Positions 45,708-58,479 of a DNA stretch of 64,000 bases are shown here, piece after piece (within the stretch, counting starts at the first letter, position 1; every line of letters begins with the position of its first letter). This DNA is from Sphagnum compactum (Eukaryota > Bryophyta > Sphagnopsida > Sphagnales), in the NCBI GenBank assembly GCA_965153455.1, contig OZ234495.1, forward strand, positions 14,876,875-14,940,874. The letters are read 5' to 3'. Both the position numbers and the translations under genes were made by a program. A model generated the notes under the pieces. The model did not search any database. It was given only the letters and a program-made list of their open reading frames with translations, and was not told the DNA's origin.

Positions 45708-48700
45708 CCATTCACACAAGAAATAAATCTAGGTTACATAATCTAGTATGAAATAATCAACCTTAGTACCAGTACATGCATGTTATAATTCATTTTTTAA
45801 TTTGATTCAATTAACTACTTAGTATGAACATTTTTTAAAATTTTGATACCAATTTCATATTAGGGTCATATAATTTTCAATATCATGTATATACATGCTT
45901 CATACCAACCACTAATTAGCCTTAGACCCTAATACTAATATTAAGCTAGCATAATTAAATACCAATACTAAGTTGGTACAAAAACTTAAAAACATGTTTG
46001 GAATTGATACCAAATTAGTATGAACATTTAAAAAGAGATTTTATACCACTACTAACTAGCATGTTCCAAAATAGGTATATGCCTCATACTGGTTCCAACC
46101 AATGTTGGTTAGCTAGTTCTTATTTCATTGAACGAAGTAAGGCTAAATTTATTTCGCACCGCACAAGGTATCGATATCACCAAAGTGATGTTCCCATATT
46201 TGGATTTGAATTTCAAGGGGAAAAAAAAAACCTTCATGTTATCAAATCTCTATCAAAATAATACCCCATTTTCAATTTACCAAATTATTTGTTCAATAAT
46301 ACCCACCCATTCTGCATAAAGGTTGTTATTCAAATATCCACCTTGAGAATTTCTCGATAGATTATCCAAATAGGTCTTTGGGTTTAAGTATCTTTTCTTT
46401 TCTCTCCACGATTATTTTCATTGCTACAAAAACATGATTCTTTCGCTAATAGCACGACAACTTAAATGATTGAATATGTTTAATTTGACTAAAATCAAAA
46501 TTAAATATGTTCATATTATTACAAAAAATAAACCATCCAATAAAAAAAACTATGAACTTGACATGTGGTGTATGTGGTATCCATGCAGAATTGTTTGACA
46601 TAATTAATGTGAAAATTTTAATAATTAAATATGACTGTGTATGACTACAATGTTACTTTTGATGATTCAATAATAATAAAATAATTTTATATTATTAAAA
46701 AAATTTGAGCTAAATTACTTTTAAAATGAAATTAATTATGTATTTCATGTTCCATTGCCTGTTTTTAATGATCAACATAAAAATAAAATTAAAAGACAAC
46801 AAGTGAAATGTAACAAAATGACATGTGAAAAAATGGAAAATAAAAAATGATGTTATTTATTTTAAATTTTTAGCATAGAATATAACATAATCAATGTGCA
46901 TGTGAAACTTCAACTAATTTCATGTCTTTGAATTTGGAACCAAATAAAATTTAAAAATTAACTTATTTTATAAAATTAAAAGCACTTGAAATTTAATTAT
47001 ATAATTTCAAATGGGAAATTCATTTCATTGTGAGATTTCAAAAGTAAAATTAAATACAATTATTATACTTGAAGTTTTGCATAAATAAAAATATGAAAAT
47101 TAATGTAATATTTTAACCATTTGAATTCCAAAAATAATAACTTTAAATTGAATTATAATACTAAAAATGAATCAAATTCAATAATGATATTAAAGATGTA
47201 CATGCGTAATCAATTTCATTGTGAGATGATTTAATTATGTAATAAGGGTATAATGCGAGATATTTAAAAAAAAAGTGTGTTTATATATTATATCACCATG
47301 TGAGGTGGCGGTTTGGCATAAACAATTGATTGGATCTAAATGAGGACATTTTTGTCCATTGTTTCTTGTGTAGACTAAAATTTCAATAATAAAAATTAGA
47401 GTAAAAAAATGTGATGTAATAGTCTTTATTATTTAGATTCTTTTGGCCCATATGTGTGCATATCGATCATATAAATATGCAAGGTGTCACGAGATGTTTT
47501 TATCATTACACAAAATGTTGTAAAGTGCAACAAATTGGTTTAAGGTTTTAAGGATTAGAAACTATTTAGATGAAAATTTCAAGCATAAAAATAGGTCATT
47601 AGATTTTTACAAATCAACACTCACCCCCTTAAGGTCTTGCCAATTCTTTGGATGTAACTTCATATTAAATGGGTAACACATCCAATTGAATTTTAGCAAA
47701 TTTTAAAATAAACAAGTAGGTAGGTTATTAATACTTTTATTGATACCCATATTGATGATCGACTATTTTCTCAATAACTCGCCAATGTTGGTACCAACCA
47801 TTGGTAGTAGAAAGCAATTTATTACCAATTTTCAAGGAGATTTTGTTCATGACATGCTAAGGATTTCACTAATTTTCAAATCTTTATCTCACAAAAATCA
47901 AATAATAGATTTTTACCATCATCATAAATTCATATTGATTCAACAAGCTTATATTGAAATTACATGGAGCTTAAAGAAAAAATTGTCAACATTTTTATTT
48001 GGGGTTATTTTAAGTGGGGTAATGTGAATCTTAAATGCTATGTTGTTTCAATTTTGGTAGTGCAATGCTTGCATTTCAAAGTTTAAGCTTGATTGAAAAG
48101 CTTCAAATAGTCTTTTATCAATTTATGCATGGAAGCAACCATTTCCAAATGTGTTACTTTTTACCAAATTGGATTATTTTCACCCCAAAATATGACTTCC
48201 CAAATTGATTTTTTTTTTTTTGTTGAATGGCTTTTACTTTTAAATTTATGATATGTGAAAACTAAAAAAGATGATAAAAGAAAAATATTTTATGGGTGGA
48301 AGATGCACACCACATTTGTAAATGTTTTCATTAGAAGCATAAAGTTAAGTTAGCTTAGTTCTATTGCTAAACATGTAATTTTGATTTACATGTTTCATAT
48401 AGATTTGTATTACACTTTGGAAAACCCCATTTTAATAGAAAGTTGTTGGTAAACATTGATTTTCATCATATAAGTTTTGTTATTAACATTTTGAAAGCCT
48501 AGATTATTAGCTTCAAAATATGAACTTATCAATTTTGCTCAAAGACATATAAGATTTTTTTTGTTGTGACATTATGAAATTATATACGTTTGCTTCATTA
48601 TTTCAACGTTTTTTTTTCACTTGGTATCAAGTTGTAGTACTTCAATTTTATGATTGGCATTTTGATGTCACAAAGTTAGGAATAGAATCATGCAACCACC

Positions 48701-49539
48701 TCTTATCACCACCTTCAACCTTATGAAAGTGACATGATATGGCATGGGTAAAAGATAATTATAATTACCTTCCATCAAAACTTTAAGGTATTAAATCCCT
48801 TGAAACCCCCTTCCATTGCCTTCACTTTTGCTCGCTCATCTTTTCACACCTTTCAAAGTCACCTATTTGTTATCATGTTTTTACATCTTTAACAATTAAA
48901 TGGGAGATGTATGTGATTTCATAATGTACGTCTTGTATGTTTTAGATATTTTGATTTGTGATTGTGTTTGTTTTGTAGGTGTGAGCATTTAACTTGATGA
49001 CACCTTCAAGTTAAGGTGAAGGTGCACGAGGTTGTGGGCTTGAAGGTGAAGTGCATGCATTTTATGACCTTGCACCATCATAAGGTGGTCTTCAACCTTC
49101 AACTTGATATTATATATATTCATTATCCTTAGAATGTGAAAGATTTCTTTCATATATTTTCATATACATGATTTGCATTTTTCAAAATAATCCACATGGC
49201 TTTGAGATTTGATGTTTAGGAGAATTTATATAAAAAAATACTAATGAGAATATCTTTTGGAAATTGGTGAATCTTTCTTCATAATGTTCAAATTTACTTA
49301 ATGTCATTTCAAATCCAAGTTGAAAAAACTTTTCAAACAAGGTCTTTGGCATTGACCATTTCCACCTTCCTCACCATAATGCACCTCTAGGTTTGTCAAG
49401 TGGTATCCATGGGTAAAAAACCTCCTTAGTTTTATCAATAGAATTATGTGTTAGGTATTTGTTGCAAGTCATTGGTTTCTTATAGTTTGTTATTTGTGGG
49501 TGGAATGAAGTTTTAATTTATTCTTTTGTATTTAAGGGG
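45708..49539. other. Very AT-rich DNA without recognisable genes
   Basis: Frequent ATTAAA/AATTT words, some recurring GATACCAA phrases at 45,842-46,010, and no domain-bearing frame. Probably old repeat DNA. Confidence 0.55.
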
Positions 49540-51361
49540 GTTTATCCCAACGGATTTGTGTGCATGGTTTCAAAGTGTATGACTTTGTTATCTTCAATAA
49601 TGTTGAATGTCAATCTTGTAGCACACAATGGTTGTAAAAACCATGGGCAAATTCCCCAACTCTTAATGAATGTGGGAACTCCAAGATTTGTCAAAACTTT
49701 AGCCTTGGGCTCATGACCAAGGTGTGGCCATAATGAAAATAGGTTGAGAGTTAGGTCAAGGCATCCTTTGATTGAAACATACTCACACAAGTGTGTGAAA
49801 ATGTAAAAGACAAAACCCAACACTACAAAATGGACCAATGTATTCCCACTTTGGGAGTTGGAATTCCCAAGGTACCCCAAGCAGTTCTAATATGTCATTG
49901 TGTTGGAAAACTATTTTCAAACGCTACAAGTTTAATTTTAAAACCTCTAAATTTGGAGGTGAAATTAGAAAGTTATAAACCCCAAAAATTGTCGAATTCA
50001 TAATTTGATCATTTTGAGACTCCCCTTAAGACCCTTGAAAGCATCAAGAAATTTAATGACCATTTTCATGTAGCCCCTACAAGGAGTTGTAGAGTATATT
50101 GTAGGGAGGAAGGTGGTGCTTTCTCCCAAATCCAAGTTGTGATTAATCTTGTGAATTTGAATTAGCATGTGGTTTGTCTATGCACCATTTTGTTTCCAAA
50201 ATGCACTAACTACCCTCTTGTTTTGTTTGTGTAGTTTGACATTTCTAAGAATTCAATTTGAAAAAGTTGTTAGAATTCCTTTTTTGTAGTTCCTATGCAC
50301 CTTTTTTTTATTGTTGGGAGTTAAGGAGCACATTGGGTTTGCCTTATACATGCTTCAAAATAAAAATTTGAAAATGTTTTTTATGACCAATACCATTTTG
50401 ACAAACTTAGGGGTGCATAAACATGGGACTAGGATGATTTCACTTTTCAAGTAAAACTTTTGATCATATCAAACTACAAAAACCAAATAAGAAAGTAGTT
50501 AGTGCATTTGGAGCCAATTTTGGTTCACAAAGTAAGCATGAATTCAAAGACTCACCATGGCCTAAATTAAAGGTCAGAAGCACCACCATCCTCCATATAT
50601 TTTGTCATAGTTATTTGTCAGAACTACATCAAATGGCAAAATCTTGGGAGTGCCAAAATTGTTAACTTATGATTCCTATAACTTTTGGTTTATTTCATAA
50701 CTTGTCCAAAATGTCCTAATTCCACAATCTAAGGTTATATCTTATAGCCCTGTAAAAATATATAAAATTTTATATTAATTTCATCAATTAGAAATTTGAC
50801 CATGCAAATCAACAATTAAATGGTTGAAAATTGTTTTAATTTTTAGCAATTTCATTTGTAACCTTTCAAACCCACATAACTTTTAGGTACAATTATGTAT
50901 GTTTTGGAAATATGACCTCAACTTATTATAATACTTTTCAAGACCTTTCCAATAATCTAAAAATTGAATCATTTGATTCAAGGACAATATTTGAACCCTA
51001 AAACCTTGATCGAAAAATTCAAGATCCTTCATGATTTCCAATTAATTTCAAAATGAAATTTTCATTTGGGAGTTTTGAAGGCTCATTTTCTGTGATCCCA
51101 CACACATCCTTTTCACCTTGGGAATATTCTTTGAGTCTTGCCATGCCTTGGATTTTTCCTAGTTCAATTTTTTTGTCTTGCCCCAACTTTGGTCATAAGC
51201 CCAAAGCTAAAGCTATGATACACCACAACATCATATGGTCCTTAAAACGCACCATGGTCTCTTTGAATTTCACACAAACATATCATATCTGTTTGATAAA
51301 GGTTTCATTAACTTACAATGTTTGGGAGGACAAGGAATCATGGGAAGGGGTTTATTCATAA
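49540..51361. repeat. Diverged inverted repeat pair, ends at 49,540-50,040 and 50,900-51,361
   Basis: On the minus strand the left arm includes CTTGGTCATGAGCCCAAGGC (near 49,700); on the plus strand the right arm includes CTTTGGTCATAAGCCCAAAGC (near 51,189). Translations of these arms share GHEPKAKV and GHKPKAKAM, and further phrases such as CACTTG/CCTTGGGAAT occur in the same order inside. The arms look related but old. The central 0.8 kb has no recognised coding region. Confidence 0.45.
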
Positions 51362-54300
51362 TAGTTCACAAGCTTATTTTTCACGTGTATGCACTATGTG
51401 GTGATTCATTTTAGGTAGATACAACACTGGACATTCTTTACAAGTCCTATATGAGTATATCAAAAGTGTTCCAATGGACATGGGTGTAACATTTTAAAGT
51501 TTCATTACTAAATATTCACTCACTTACAAACCTTCCTAAACTTAGGTCAAAACCTCAATCAAAAGATGTCAATGTGTTGACTACTATGGTGGATGCAATT
51601 TGGAAGTCTTAAAAGAAAATCACATGAACAAATGCCCAATTAGAGATTTGAAAACATAAGCTTTAAGCAAAAACATTTGAAAAACAAAACAAAATTCCAT
51701 TTAAAAAAGACTTTTAAAGAAAGGTCCAATTGTGACCTTTCAAAAGCTCATAATCAGTATTTGGTTAACATTTGGTTAAGGTGTTAAAAAAAAAAATTCA
51801 AATTTGAATTTATTATTTATTTCCTCAACACATATTTAGTCATTAGAAATAGTTTAGACTGAAATTCAAGGTGAAAAATTCAATTTCTTAACAATCCAAT
51901 CAAGTGACCAATCCATGTATTCAACCTTCAAAAATCCATTGCTAACAATGAGTGCATTATTTTCAAAATCTAATTGTACATATTTTTTCATAATCAAGAA
52001 TTGTTATTCTATAACCAATTGTCAACTAAAAAATTTAAAACTATGTAATTCACCATGTAAACATCTAAACACAATGCACCCTTTGACTACCATTGTGATA
52101 TTAAAAGTGAACTAGTTCACTTTTCACCCTTTCATGTTGTTACACATGAATACAAGCCATCAATTTTGGTCTCCAAAATTCTAACATTTTCACTACATGA
52201 AAACCCAACATCCATGACTAGGACATTTGTGACTATGTCTTTATTTAAGTCATGTAGTCATATGTGCCATTGGTTATGCAGAGTTTAATGTCCCTTAATC
52301 ATCATTGGGACTACACGATAATGAACATTAAATCATATGATTACAGTAGTTGGAGGATTTATTATATTTTAAACATTATTTTAAGGTTTTTTTGCCAATC
52401 TTGACTTGCCACATTAGCACATTAGAAGTGCCAATCAAAACTATCACGATGCATCCTTAGTTCCTTTTATCCTAAATGTATTTTATTGTGATAGGTGACC
52501 TTATAGGAGGTTTGATATATTGGATTAACAACATAAGGCCATAGTCACAATCAAGGTACCTCAAAAGGAATGGATTATGACACACTACAAAAGAATCATA
52601 TTTGTGCAACATTCAACTATGAACTATGTTCTTCCTTCATATTATATTTTAAGTTTAAAATGATCAATGAGTTTTACAAGTTGCAATAATCCCTAAAATA
52701 GTTCAATTTTAAATTTAGTGCACAATTTGATATCTCTAAAATTCTTGGAAATAAATTTTAATCCTAGTCGTGACAATTGTAATATCACGTATGAATCAAT
52801 AAGATTAATAAAATTATGCCAAATTGCATCAAGTGAATTGCATCATGTCAATGAATGTTTGGCATAATCAAGCAGCAAGACCCATTCTCTAATGTTGAGT
52901 GTCACAAGTCACAAAACATTGAAAAAAAAAGAGTGTAAGGTAAAGCCCTAGGATGGGGGCATTCACAAAGTAAGGGGTACAGGACGAGCTAATAGTTGAA
53001 TCTAGCTTCTTAGTTGATTCTAGCCTCAAATTTTAGAATCTTCCGCATTCATGGATTCTACCCATCATATAATTCACAAGGCAAACTTTATCATTGACTT
53101 AAACATAGGTAAATCATAATGCATGGGACGGGGAAGGTTCTTATGGTTATGCCTTAAGAAGGAAAGGGATGTGTAAAGTAAAGTTCTAGTTTGTGGGCTT
53201 CACCAAAATAAAGGCGTAGTTGGTAGTGGCCAAACCATAAGTGAGCATTGAACGAAACTCATTAATGAATCTTTAGCGTCTCGTTCCATTTGCAACCAGG
53301 CAACAATGTGAAAGATCATATTTGCCTCGCTTGCACTACAACTTTTTAGGGTTTAAATAACTTTTTAGGGTTTAAGGCTATCTTTCCTACTCATCAAACT
53401 CTAATGGGGTCTATATAAATGTTGTGCATTATCAAAAATGAAAACCTAATAACCAACTATTTTCAAACATCAAATAACTAGTTTCAATATGTAATTGTGG
53501 TTCCTTAACATAAACATGAAACACTATAATTGTAACCTTCTATACAACTTGTGTTCTTTAAATCTTTTTTTGTGAGGTTCTTTGATTTCAATTTTTAAAA
53601 ACTTATAATCAAAGGTTATATTAAAAATAGTGAATCGTCCAACACTGATCTATATCAATGTTGAATGGGTATTAAAAATTGCACCAAAACACATTGGTAT
53701 CAAGTGATTCTTAAAGTTCACAAAATCTATAGTTTTCAAATGTTTTGTTTATGATTTTTTTTAATGAAGATGCATCAAAACATTTCTTCAATTCTCTTCT
53801 TCACTTATGAAATCCAAGACATGGGTTACTTACAAGGTGAATGTATGAATGAGTGGATAAAAAATGGAAGATGAATATTTTTTTAATTTAAATAAAATTA
53901 TTTAAAATAAATAATAAAAAAAAACTCCAAGCCCTAAGATGGTTTCATAGTTAGGTAATCAGAATCCATCAATTTTTTGAAATATTTTTTATTTATGCAT
54001 GGGCACAACTAGAGATCATTATTTTGTAGATGTGCACACAAATTCAAGATAAAATATGTTTTTTGAACTTATGAAAATACACATCAATGTTGATCATAAA
54101 AAGTTCATACCTACAGTTTAGAAAAAATACTTATTAGGAAATTTCATTTTTGAATTTGTCATGACGAAGAATATCGAGTTCCACACAAAACCCTTAAATC
54201 CTTCCACATCATGTAAACACTAGAGTGTGATAAAGACTATTCAAATTCCTTACTGAAGGTCCACTACATTGGGTCAAGTTTTTTCCACCTAGAACAACAA

Positions 54301-54530
54301 AGAAGGGAAAATCTGAGACTTAGTCCTTAATGCATTTTGATTCTTATACACATTAATGATTTTATTGAAATTATTTTAATATATGATCATTTGAATTACC
54401 ATATATATCTAATTTAAAAACATCAATATCATCAATTTGTGTCCATTCCATGTTGATCATGAAACAAGCCTTACCCTATAAATAACCAATTTAAAGTGAC
54501 CCAAATAGAAAGCCCAAAATAGTCAAAATT
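51362..54530. other. AT-rich non-coding DNA
   Basis: No gene recognised. A short direct duplication ACTTTTTAGGGTTTA lies at 53,341-53,374. Confidence 0.55.
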
Positions 54531-54532
54531 TC

Positions 54533-54590
54533 CAAATAAATAAATAAATAGATTAATAAATAGATATATATATATATACACACACAAAAA
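54533..54590. repeat. Compound microsatellite (AAAT)n, (TA)n, (CA)n
   Basis: Runs of AAAT, then AGATATATATATATATA, then CACACACA, in sequence. Confidence 0.85.
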
Positions 54591-54642
54591 CACTGGAAAA
54601 TGATTGGAGAAGGCAGAAAAAGTCTATAGCAATAAATGAGAA

Positions 54643-54662
54643 GGGTGGGGTGGGGTGGGGTG
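54643..54662. repeat. (GGGGT)n microsatellite
   Basis: Four GGGGT-like units, a possible G-quadruplex former. Confidence 0.85.
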
Positions 54663-54744
54663 GCTGAATTTAATGTTAAATTCGGCCCAGTGAATGTCCG
54701 GCCACCACCTGTTTGACCTATTCTTAACCAGCACAAGGGAACCA

Positions 54745-54778
54745 TAACTGGAGTTAAAACTGGAGTTAAAACTGGAGT
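54745..54778. repeat. 12-bp tandem repeat, three copies
   Basis: AACTGGAGTTAA repeated with the last copy cut short by two bases. Confidence 0.9.
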
Positions 54779-55908
54779 TGGACTCTGTCCGTTCCAGATT
54801 TGTCGTCTGATAAAGTGATGCCGAATTAAAAATACGCCGAATTAATTACACATACCAAAAAGTGGAGTGGATGAGCTTTTGGACGGTTCCATAAAACCAA
54901 CGCCGTAAACGTCGCTTATCATTTGCCATAAATCACGGTAGCCATTAATAATCCCCCCTCCTCCCCCCCCCCCAACACATACATTAGGTAGCTTAATTAA
55001 TCATTACCATTGGAATGCACATAGGTGAGTATAATGTTAACTCTCAAACCAATAGGTACCTACCAGTGTTTTTAAAATATATATAATATAATATTATTTT
55101 ATTTTATTTTATAAATTTTGTGATGTAGCCAAGGTGGTTATCATCCAAAAAATAATTTAGCCAAATTATACATGAAAGTAGGGGGAATTTTTTTGAGAAA
55201 TCCTTCTATATTCTTGCCTACCTACTAGAACTTATCATTGCTCATTTGCTTTATGCTTTGTTCTCAACTTAAGGAAAGTCTAGTGGTTTTGGAAGAGAAA
55301 GTAATGAATCTAATGTAATTAATTATTACTTTACTCTACATATGAAAATTTGGGTACCTACTTAGAAAGAAACTATTTTTGCTTATTTTGCCTTCCATTT
55401 GAATTTCTATGCAAAAAAGTCTATCAAATCTAAGATACATTGATTATGGTGCATTCACACTTGATGTTAAGTCGGTGTAAAATGAAAATCTAGATGGCAT
55501 CCTAGGTGGCACCTAATGTTAAAATGGGGCCATAGTTCAATGTTAAATGAATGCCAACTTAACATAAAAAAATTTCATGGCAACTAGGTTTAAGTCCTAA
55601 ATGGCTAAGCATAGTGTTAGGGGACTCAACCCTAGAGTCCCAAACTAACACCAAGTGTGAATGCACCTTGAACAGTCTATCAAACCCTAATTTGGACACA
55701 GTTCATATCAGAGCAAACAGCAGGAAGTTGTCAACTTGCAGCCCCATGAAGCTTGTCTACCCAAAATACTCAGTTGCTTGGTCCACTCCAAAGCTTTTTT
55801 GGTTAAGCATGTTGTTGCAAAACACATGTTGTAAGATTACCTAAGATTGGGTGACTCATCTAAATGATGGCATGATGAAGGGGAGTCATACAACCCGTCA
55901 CTTGCATG
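54779..55908. other. Non-coding DNA with a C-rich patch
   Basis: Bases 54,820-54,960 contain more CpG than the surroundings, followed by a C-rich run at about 54,955-54,973, but no coding region begins nearby. Nothing else is supported. Confidence 0.45.
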
Positions 55909-56112
55909 CCACTTGAACCTGAAACCACTCAAGCATTTGTGAAGAACTCGACGAATGAATGTTTCTAGCTTGCAGGCAGGCCACTTGCATTTGAAACCAC
56001 TGAAGCATATGTGAAGAACTTGATGAATGTTTCTAGCTTGCAGGCAGGCCACTTGCTTTTGAAACCACTGAAGCATATGTGAAGAACTTGATGAATGTTC
56101 CTAGCGTATGTG
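55909..56112. repeat. Tandem repeat, three copies of 68-72 bp
   Basis: Units start at 55909, 55981 and 56049 with CCACTTG, then GAAACCACT, AAGCAT, GTGAAGAACT and GAATG. The first has four extra bases, a local AATG duplication. The last two units are almost identical. The open frame on the minus strand here owes its length to the repeat. Confidence 0.92.
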
Positions 56113-57690
56113 GATAATGCCTAACACTCTCTCAGTAAAATTTCTGCCTCAGCAAACAATGCCACCTTACACATAAGGTTTGTTACAATGAGGCACTATA
56201 CGTGTAAAGGTATGTTAGTGCCTCCTTTCCTCTGAAAATGAATCACAAACACCCAATTCTGAAAGAAAAATTCGACTGATTCTTCACACCAAGTAAGAAA
56301 CTTGAATGGGGCTGTTGTTCTGGTGGGAATCAGGTTCAGCACTCAGCTCCCACCTCATGCAGGGCCCTCATTCCTGGAACAGCTCACTTCTCACTCCTTA
56401 CCCTATAACACAAGAAACATTTACAACTGATGGATGTTGTCACGTAGTTCCTGTTTCATCAAAGAACTAGAACCAGAACTGGACCCTGATTAACTGCTGA
56501 TTCCAGTCCAGATTAGTGAGAATCTGACCAGAATTGAGATAGTTCTAATTTATGTTTTAGAACTAGAACTGGAGGTTCTTCATAAAAGTGAAGAACTGCC
56601 CCCAACACCAAGTTTGCACTTTGCACCAGTATTTGGCCAGTTCTTCTTTATCTTTTTGCTAAATTTTTTTTTTCCATAACCAGGGTGGAGTGTGTCTTTC
56701 TGTGAAATTATGTTTGCAGCTTGCAATCAGCCCATTTTTGAAAAGCGCATTAACATCTTTCCAACAACAGATCACATCTTTCAATTAAATGCCATAATTT
56801 CCTTCCTTACATCTTTCATCAGGTTTGATAAAAAAATTCAGTGTCTTTCTTCTAATGGCATTTTATTTTTGTTCATTTCAAGCCATGATCGTTCTAATTT
56901 AATGAGAACGATCTTGTTTAGAGGAGTGGTGGCTATTAGGGTTTAGATGGTTGTTTGCATAATCTACTTGCTTAGCTTAGCGTTAGTATTTTGCTAACTT
57001 CATTGGACTTACAGCGGATGTTTTTGTTCAAGGATGTGTTGCAAGCATAAAATCCTATAGAGTGAAAACATGAGGAAACTAGGATGGAACTCCCAAGAAC
57101 TTAAGCAAGGGAAGACATCAATATGACAAAAGAACAAGAAATTATGTAATCCCTAGGGAGTGAGACCAATTCAAATTGGAAGGCTCAATCTTTTTTGAAC
57201 GTCACATGGGGAGATTTTACCAAAACCACAAAAATTTGCTAATTCAAGAATTTGAGTGAGTTCCACATGAAACCTATTGGTGGACATTCTTCAACAAGAG
57301 ATTGACTACCATACTCATGATATAATAATTGTTAGCTTCATAGATCCCAAGATTCCTGCACATTTTTTGTTGATTGGGTTGTGTTTGTGAACAATGCAAT
57401 GAATTGGGAAGTCACCAATTTTTGAATGGACATAGTCCAAGCAGGGGTATGGCGATTTACCATGAACGAGTGTTGATGTTCAACCCAAACTTCTCACACG
57501 GCTTGAAAATTCTTGTGTGGTGCTCATTGAAAACATTACCACTTCAATATAAACCTTTAGAGAAAACAATTGTAGCTCATGTTAGGAAAATCTTATGAAG
57601 ACCTTAACAATCATAATAAAGAAGGGACCCTAGGTTTTGCATAACAATGAACCTTGAACAAGGGCGGGGCTCAACAATAAACATTTCTCA
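56113..57690. other. Non-coding DNA
   Basis: GAACTAGAACTGGA-type words at 56,465-56,590 recur in inverted and direct forms and resemble phrases near 33,140-33,250 and 42,060-42,190, suggesting a decayed dispersed repeat. No gene recognised. Confidence 0.45.
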
Positions 57691-57694
57691 CAAC

Positions 57695-58205
57695 AATTTG
57701 CCAAAAACCACAATGATGACAAATGATCATGAACAAAGTAAGAAAACACAAGGGTGCGAAGTAAACACAAGGGGGGGTTGTGTTTTGTGGTGTTCACCTA
57801 TAGGAACATGATGACAATGACCACAAGTGGCACAAAAGCTAATGTTGCCCATTTCAAGTGCATGCACCAAAAAACAAACAAGGACAATAACAATAAAACA
57901 ACATTGGATTTGTGTATTGTGATGGCAATTTGCCAAAACACCATGATAATAATAAACAACCATAAGTAGAGGAAGAAAGGATGAAGGCAGGGGAGGTTGT
58001 GTTTTTTAGTGTTCACCTGCATGATCACAATGATGAGGAAATGCCCATGAACATCATGTTGTACTATTGTTGCTCCTTTGGAATGCTTGCACAAGAAAAC
58101 ACAAAAATGAAAAACAACAAAACCCAAGTATGGGATCATAATGAAAGGGGGGGGGGGGGTGGGGGTTTAATTTTGTGCTCACTTGCAAGCATCATTATCA
58201 ATGTT
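57695..58205. repeat. Diverged tandem repeat of about 170-230 bp with G runs
   Basis: TTGCCAAAA-ACCA-GATGA type phrases occur at 57,698 and 57,927. GGTTGTGTTTT followed by GTGTTCACCT occurs at 57,774 and 57,994, with a weaker third form at 58,163 next to a run of 13 G (58147-58159). Frames on both strands follow the repeat. Confidence 0.65.
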
Positions 58206-58479
58206 GACCTTGTCATATTGCAAAAGTTGCATTAGTTTTGAAACCAATGTAGCCCAACATCACATTGGTTTTGGATCAACTTAAAATCAAACTAGGTCAA
58301 AGCAACAATTTTTGTGCAAGGGTAATTGTTTACCTCTATGGTGACTAAAATTCAAGTTGCGGGACAAGAATGACTAACTAGACCTAGGTCCTAATCCATA
58401 TGGTGATTGAAATTCAATTACAAAATAAAGACAAATCCAAGTTGACAACATTTGGCGATTGAGTTTCAGTTGTCATTTT

